Source of the DNA: Balneatrix alpica DSM 16621
GTDB lineage: Bacteria; Pseudomonadota; Gammaproteobacteria; Pseudomonadales; Balneatricaceae
Direction: 5' to 3'
Assembly (NCBI RefSeq): GCF_000619885.1
Contig: NZ_JHUZ01000011.1
Location: 248,001 to 312,000 of the forward strand
DNA length: 64,000 nt
Positions 60,622-64,000 of the stretch are shown one piece after another. Made by a program: the position numbers and the translations under genes. The stretch's first letter is position 1. Every line of letters starts with the position of its first letter. The notes under the pieces are model-generated. The model ran no database searches and was not told the DNA's origin. It saw only the letters and a program-made list of their open reading frames with translations.

Positions 60622-62139
60622 ATGATCTACGCCCAACCCGGCAGCGAAGGCGCTGTAGTTAACTTCAAACCCCGTTATGGCAACTTTATTGGTGGCGAGT
60701 GGGTCGCCCCAGTGAAGGGTCAATACTTCGTTAATATCACTCCTGTGAACGGTTCACCCATCTGTGAAGTGCCCCGCTCCACCGCTGAAGACGTGGAACT
60801 GGCACTGGATGCCGCTCACCGCGCCAAAGATGCCTGGGGCCGTAGCTCCGTCACCGAACGCTCCAACATTCTGCTGAAAATCGCCGACCGCATCGAGCAG
60901 AACCTGGAAAAACTGGCGGTCTCCGAGACCTGGGACAACGGTAAAGCCGTGCGTGAAACCCTGGCGGCAGACGTCCCCCTCTGCGTCGATCACTTCCGTT
61001 ACTTTGCCGGCTGTATCCGCGCCCAGGAAGGCAGTGCCGCCGATATCGACGCCACCACCGCCAGCTACCATTTCCATGAGCCGCTGGGAGTAGTGGGACA
61101 GATTATCCCCTGGAACTTCCCCCTGCTGATGGCCGCCTGGAAACTGGCTCCTGCCCTGGCTGCAGGCAACTGCGTGGTGCTCAAACCCGCTGAGCAGACC
61201 CCCGTTTCCATCCTGTTATTTGCTGAACTGATTCAGGATCTGCTACCTCCCGGAGTACTGAACATCGTTAACGGTTACGGTGAAGAGGCCGGTAAAGCGC
61301 TGGCCACCAGCTCCCGCATTGCCAAGATTGCCTTCACCGGCTCCACCGCGGTGGGTAACCTGGTGCTCAAGTACGCGGCGGACAACCTGATCCCCTCCAC
61401 TGTCGAGCTGGGCGGCAAGTCCCCCAATATCTACTTTGAAGACATCATGCGCGGCGAAGAGTCCTACATCAGCAAGTGCGTGGAAGGGGCCGTGCTAGCC
61501 TTCTTCAACCAGGGCGAGGTTTGCACCTGCCCCAGCCGGATGCTGGTCCAGGAAAGCATCTACTCTGACTTCGTCGGTCTGGTGGTAGAGCGTGCCAAGA
61601 AGATCAAGCAGGGCAACCCGCTGGATACCGACACCCAGGTTGGCGCCCAGGCGTCGCTGGAGCAGTACGAGCGTATCTCTGGCTACCTGGAGCTGGGCCG
61701 TAAGGAAGGCTGTGAATTCCTGCTCGGTGGCAATGTTGCCACTATCGACCAGCTGCAGAACGGCTTCTACATTCAGCCGACCCTGTGGAAAGGCAACAAC
61801 AGCATGCGCGTCTTCCAGGAAGAAATCTTCGGCCCCGTTGTCGGCATCACCACCTTTAAGGATGAAGCCGAAGCCCTGGCTATTGCTAACGACACCGAAT
61901 ACGGCCTGGGTGCCGGGGTGTGGACCCGTGACATCAACCGTGCCTACCGTATGGGCCGTGGCATCCAGGCTGGCCGGGTGTGGACCAACTGCTACCATGC
62001 CTACCCTGCTCACGCCGCCTTCGGGGGTTACAAAAAGTCCGGTATCGGCCGCGAAACCCACAAGATGATGCTCGATCACTACCAACAGACCAAAAACCTG
62101 CTGGTCAGCTACGACATCAATCCGCTGGGCTTCTTCTAA
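60622..62139 (+). CDS. exaC: NAD+-dependent aldehyde dehydrogenase, ExaC/AcoD-like
   Basis: This 505-residue aldehyde dehydrogenase has the catalytic Cys301 in [11 protein letters not shown], Glu in [12 protein letters not shown], and the cofactor segment [16 protein letters not shown]. The C-terminus [12 protein letters not shown]...[10 protein letters not shown] is characteristic of bacterial acetaldehyde dehydrogenases of the ExaC/AcoD group. It oxidises acetaldehyde to acetate in ethanol catabolism. GAGGA lies 7 bases before the ATG. A PQQ alcohol dehydrogenase is not in the window. Confidence 0.93.
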   Translation: MIYAQPGSEGAVVNFKPRYGNFIGGEWVAPVKGQYFVNITPVNGSPICEVPRSTAEDVELALDAAHRAKDAWGRSSVTERSNILLKIADRIEQNLEKLAVSETWDNGKAVRETLAADVPLCVDHFRYFAGCIRAQEGSAADIDATTASYHFHEPLGVVGQIIPWNFPLLMAAWKLAPALAAGNCVVLKPAEQTPVSILLFAELIQDLLPPGVLNIVNGYGEEAGKALATSSRIAKIAFTGSTAVGNLVLKYAADNLIPSTVELGGKSPNIYFEDIMRGEESYISKCVEGAVLAFFNQGEVCTCPSRMLVQESIYSDFVGLVVERAKKIKQGNPLDTDTQVGAQASLEQYERISGYLELGRKEGCEFLLGGNVATIDQLQNGFYIQPTLWKGNNSMRVFQEEIFGPVVGITTFKDEAEALAIANDTEYGLGAGVWTRDINRAYRMGRGIQAGRVWTNCYHAYPAHAAFGGYKKSGIGRETHKMMLDHYQQTKNLLVSYDINPLGFF

Positions 62140-62163
62140 GCCATATCGACTTGGCTCATGCAT

Positions 62164-62188
62164 CCCCTACCCGCTGTGCGGGTGGGGG
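62164..62188 (+). terminator. Hairpin after exaC
   Basis: CCCCTACCCGC pairs with GCGGGTGGGGG around a TGT loop (11 bp including one G-T pair), followed by CAGTCTTATTCTC. It is a probable terminator with a poor T-run, directly before the repeat array. Confidence 0.55.
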
Positions 62189-62219
62189 CAGTCTTATTCT
62201 CGCGATCTTGTATGGATCT

Positions 62220-62335
62220 ATTCCCCTCCCCTGGAGGGGTGCCTGGAGGGGTGCCCGCAGGGCGGGGTGGTTAGGTTGGCATTCATACAACCACCCCGTC
62301 AGGCTACGCCTGCCACCCCTCCAAAGGAGGGGAAT
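62220..62335. repeat. Inverted-repeat element, copy 1 (with 12-bp internal duplication)
   Basis: It begins ATTCCCCTCC-CCT-GGAGGGG and ends with the complementary CCCCTCCAAAGGAGGGGAAT. The arms also share GCGGGGTGGT and ACCACCCCG. In this copy GGAGGGGTGCC is duplicated in the left arm. It has no coding content of its own. Confidence 0.9.
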
Positions 62336-62460
62336 TTGGACTGAGGTTGCGTCCCGCCACCAAAGGTGTACCCAATATAGCGGAGCCAATCTCTTTCTCT
62401 GAGGGGGATCCGAAGCGGGATCAACTCCCCTTATCTGAAGGCGTGCCTGAAGTAGAATCC
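62336..62460. repeat. Array spacer sequence, repeated between element copies
   Basis: TTGGACTGAGGTTGCGTCCCGCC, CCCAATATAGCGGAGCC and GGATCCGAAGCGGGATCAACTC-type blocks (each quoted here in part) recur in the next spacer (62565-62729) almost unchanged. The amplified unit is therefore element plus spacer, about 230-270 bases, not the element alone. Confidence 0.8.
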
Positions 62461-62564
62461 ATTCCCCTCCTCTGGAGGGGTGCCCGCAGGGCGGGGTGGT
62501 TAGGTTAGCATTCAAACAACCACCCCGTCAGGCTGCGCCTGCCACCCCTCCAAAGGAGGGGAAT
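62461..62564. repeat. Inverted-repeat element, copy 2 (non-coding)
   Basis: A 104-base copy: left arm ATTCCCCTCCTCTGGAGGGG then GCCCGCAGGGCGGGGTGGT, an 18-base AT-rich centre (TAGGTTAGCATTCAAACA), and right arm ACCACCCCGTCAGGC onward to GGAGGGGAAT. Together it can fold into a long hairpin, with smaller hairpins at each tip. Confidence 0.9.
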
Positions 62565-62689
62565 TTGGACTGAGGTTGCGTCCCGCCATCAGAGGTGTAC
62601 CCAATATAGCGGAGCCATTCTCCTACCATTGCTGATGAGCTCGATATAGCGGAGCCAATCTCTTTCTCTGAGGGGTATCCGAAGCGGGA

Positions 62690-63124
62690 TCAACTCCCCT
62701 TATCTGAAGGAGTGCCCGATGCAGGATCCATTCCCCTCCTCTGGAGGGGTGCCCGCAGGGCGGGGTGGTCCTTCAAGAAAGCCACCACCCCCTCCATACT
62801 CTGCAGAACATCTTTCGCCAACAACCGAATCACAGTAAGCCCTAAACTTTGTAAATAGCGATCTCGCCCAGCATCTTCAGCCTGTTTGGCATCGTGCGAA
62901 CTGCCATCTACCTCAATCACAACCGCCTTTTCCGCACAGTAAAAATCGACAATGTAATTGCCAATAATTTTCTGCCGATCAAAGTCTAAACCGTTTAGCT
63001 GTTTGCCTTTTAATTCAAGCCAAAGTAATGCCTCGTGCAATACACCCGCTTTGCGCAAGGCTTTCGCTTTATCACGTAGCGCAGGGTTATAGGGGAGTGA
63101 CTTGTAGGTTTGTGTTTTTCGCAT
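62690..63124 (-). CDS. DUF559 endonuclease-like protein carried by a repeat element
   Basis: This 144-residue protein is of the DUF559 family (Vsr/very-short-patch-repair-like endonuclease fold). The core reads HEALLWLELKGKQL, DFDRQKIIGNYIVDFYC and VVIEVDGSSHD, giving the Asp...Glu-x-Asp arrangement of PD-(D/E)xK nucleases, then a C-terminal RDRYLQSLGLTVIRL. It lies inside element copy 3 in place of the short centre. The last 25 codons read through the left arm of the element and beyond (HPALRAPLQRRG). ATG 63124 lies just inside the right arm, with GGTGGT upstream. Function is unproven; it may mobilise or resolve the repeats. Confidence 0.82.
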   Translation of the reverse strand: MRKTQTYKSLPYNPALRDKAKALRKAGVLHEALLWLELKGKQLNGLDFDRQKIIGNYIVDFYCAEKAVVIEVDGSSHDAKQAEDAGRDRYLQSLGLTVIRLLAKDVLQSMEGVVAFLKDHPALRAPLQRRGMDPASGTPSDKGS

Positions 63125-63174
63125 AAAGACCACCCCGTCAGGCTGCGCCTGCCACCCCTCCCAAGGAGGGGAAT
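62730..63174. mobile_element. Inverted-repeat element, copy 3, carrying the DUF559 gene
   Basis: The left arm (62730-62770) and right arm (63128-63174) are the same as in the short copies, but the 18-base centre is replaced by about 355 bases coding for the DUF559 protein. It looks like the autonomous parent of the short copies, which would then be deletion derivatives. No transposase motif and no clear target duplication were seen. Confidence 0.65.
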
Positions 63175-63341
63175 TTGGATTGAAGTTACGCATCCGCCAT
63201 CGAAGATATACCCAATATGGCAGAGCTCTTCCCTTTCTCTGATGAGGTATTTTAGTTAAGACTGCAGCCTGCCACCCGAGACATCCTCGATATAGTGGAG
63301 CAGCTCTCCTCCATTACTGATGCGTTCGATGTAACAGAGCC
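63175..63341. other. Diverged array spacer
   Basis: It begins TTGGATTGAAGTTACG and contains CCCAATATGGCAGAGC, a diverged version of the spacers at 62336 and 62565. Two further blocks, CTCGATATAGTGGAGC and TTCGATGTAACAGAGCC, repeat the same core. No gene is seen. Confidence 0.6.
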
Positions 63342-63445
63342 ATTCCCCTCCCCTGGAGGGGTGCCCGCAGGGCGGGGTGGTTAGGTGGGCATTCATACAA
63401 CCACCCCGTCAGGCTCCGCCTGCCACCCCTCCTAAGGAGGGGAAT
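63342..63445. repeat. Inverted-repeat element, copy 4 (non-coding)
   Basis: A 104-base copy starting ATTCCCCTCCCCTGGAGGGG and ending AGGAGGGGAAT, with the centre TAGGTGGGCATTCATACA. It is close to copy 1 in the centre sequence. Confidence 0.9.
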
Positions 63446-63499
63446 TTGGATTGACGTTGTGCATCCACCATCGGAAACTCCCCTCGATATGGCGGAACC

Positions 63500-63601
63500 A
63501 TTCCCCTCCTCTGGAGGGGTGCCCGCAGGGCGGGGTGGTCAGGTTAGCATTCAAACAACCACCCCATCAGGCTACGCCGCCCCCCTCCCAAGGAGGGGAA
63601 T
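63500..63601. repeat. Inverted-repeat element, copy 5 (non-coding)
   Basis: A 102-base copy, slightly worn in the right arm (GGCTACGCCGCCCCCCTCCC in place of GGCTACGCCTGCCACCCCTCC). It is separated from copy 4 by only 54 bases of spacer. Confidence 0.9.
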
Positions 63602-63738
63602 TTGGACTGACGTTGCACCACCCCATCAAGCATTCCCAACATGCTAACTGGCAAACCTACTCTGACCTGCGACAAATCGCCACAGCCGAACTTTCTCACT
63701 TTGAGTACAATGGGCGCTCCTGTCAGCACGAGGTCGCC

Positions 63739-64000
63739 ATGCCCAGCCTGAGCCTGTCCGCCAGCCTTCACGCCAGTCTGCGTCAGCTAGCCTATATGCG
63801 CCTGCTGTTTTTTGTCGGGCAAATGGCCGCCCTGGGTTTTGCCCAGTTCAAACTCTATGTGGATTTACCCTGGGTCACACTGTCAGGCTGCCTGCTACTG
63901 TTAGCGGCCCTGACGGGTTTTACTCTGATGCGGCTGATGCACCCCTATCCGGTGCAACAGTACGAGCTGCTGCTCCATCTGCTGGCGGACTATTTGCTGG
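63739..64000 (+). CDS. RegB/PrrB-like sensor histidine kinase, N-terminal part (cut by window edge)
   Basis: The 87 residues present start at ATG 63739 with GAGG seven bases upstream and run off the window. They contain two hydrophobic helices (about 20-40 and 45-63) and the beginning of a third (YELLLHLLADYLL). LRQLAYMRLLFFVGQ and HPYPVQQYELLLHLLADYLL resemble the start of the six-span domain of RegB/PrrB/RoxS redox-sensing kinases. The kinase domain is outside the window, so the call rests on the membrane part. Confidence 0.6.
   Translation, partial: MPSLSLSASLHASLRQLAYMRLLFFVGQMAALGFAQFKLYVDLPWVTLSGCLLLLAALTGFTLMRLMHPYPVQQYELLLHLLADYLL

Noticed and set aside
62156-62515. Minus-strand open frame across the first two repeat copies
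   Set aside because: The translation is only the repeat arms read as protein (HPALRAPLQ, PCGHPSRGG), with no independent domain.
62220-63601. CRISPR array
   Set aside because: The repeats are about 104 bases, palindromic and GC-rich with similar rather than unique spacers, and no cas genes are present.

Overview
The window comes from a gammaproteobacterial chromosome. The GC content is fairly high (roughly 55-60% by eye), Shine-Dalgarno sites are AGGAG-like, and many stop/start pairs overlap as ATGA. The relatives suggested by gene content are the Oceanospirillales/Pseudomonadales: ArsJ-type arsenic resistance, hydroxyproline catabolism, ExaC with a FIST protein and hybrid kinase, and a RegB-like kinase. 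No rRNA, tRNA or CRISPR was found. The species cannot be named from this sequence.

Layout. 1-206: tail of a polyamine-type ABC permease. 0.35-1.2 kb: an unknown membrane protein. 1.4-4.0 kb: arsR, arsenate-associated GAPDH and arsJ, an organoarsenical efflux operon. 4.6-13.8 kb: a sensory periplasmic binding protein, histidine kinase and sigma-54 activator resembling Salmonella PgtC/B/A, followed by a complete ABC importer. The importer is preceded by a near-consensus -24/-12 promoter and two identical 12-bp palindromes. A histidine phosphatase follows after a strong terminator. 14.6-16.8 kb: ilvIH. 17.3-21.8 kb: small housekeeping and accessory genes (HxlR regulator with a thioredoxin-like protein, a Gfo/Idh/MocA oxidoreductase, a QEGLA metallopeptidase-like protein, an aldose epimerase).

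21.8-38.5 kb is a trans-4-hydroxy-L-proline locus: solute-binding protein, D-hydroxyproline dehydrogenase, 4-hydroxyproline 2-epimerase, ketoglutarate semialdehyde dehydrogenase, a FadR-type regulator and, about 10 kb away, a DHDPS-family deaminase with the ABC ATPase and two permeases. The two main promoters share a 19-bp motif in opposite orientation. Signalling genes sit inside this locus: a CheB-CheR-PAS-GGDEF-EAL protein broken by a +1 frameshift, and a PAS-GGDEF diguanylate cyclase.

38.8-57.2 kb is a mixed region. It holds an AT-rich gene interrupted by an amber codon, a methyltransferase/LysR pair, an ABC exporter, an M24 peptidase, an MFS/regulator pair, EamA transporters, MsrB, a lone IolB, an Ada-AlkA fusion with Ogt, and a MOSC-ferredoxin-reductase-2Fe2S fusion. 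57.2-62.1 kb is a hybrid kinase, FIST sensor and NarL-type regulator divergent from an ExaC-like aldehyde dehydrogenase. 62.2-63.6 kb is an array of five copies of a GC-rich inverted-repeat element, one of which carries a DUF559 endonuclease-like gene. The window ends in the membrane part of a RegB-like sensor kinase.
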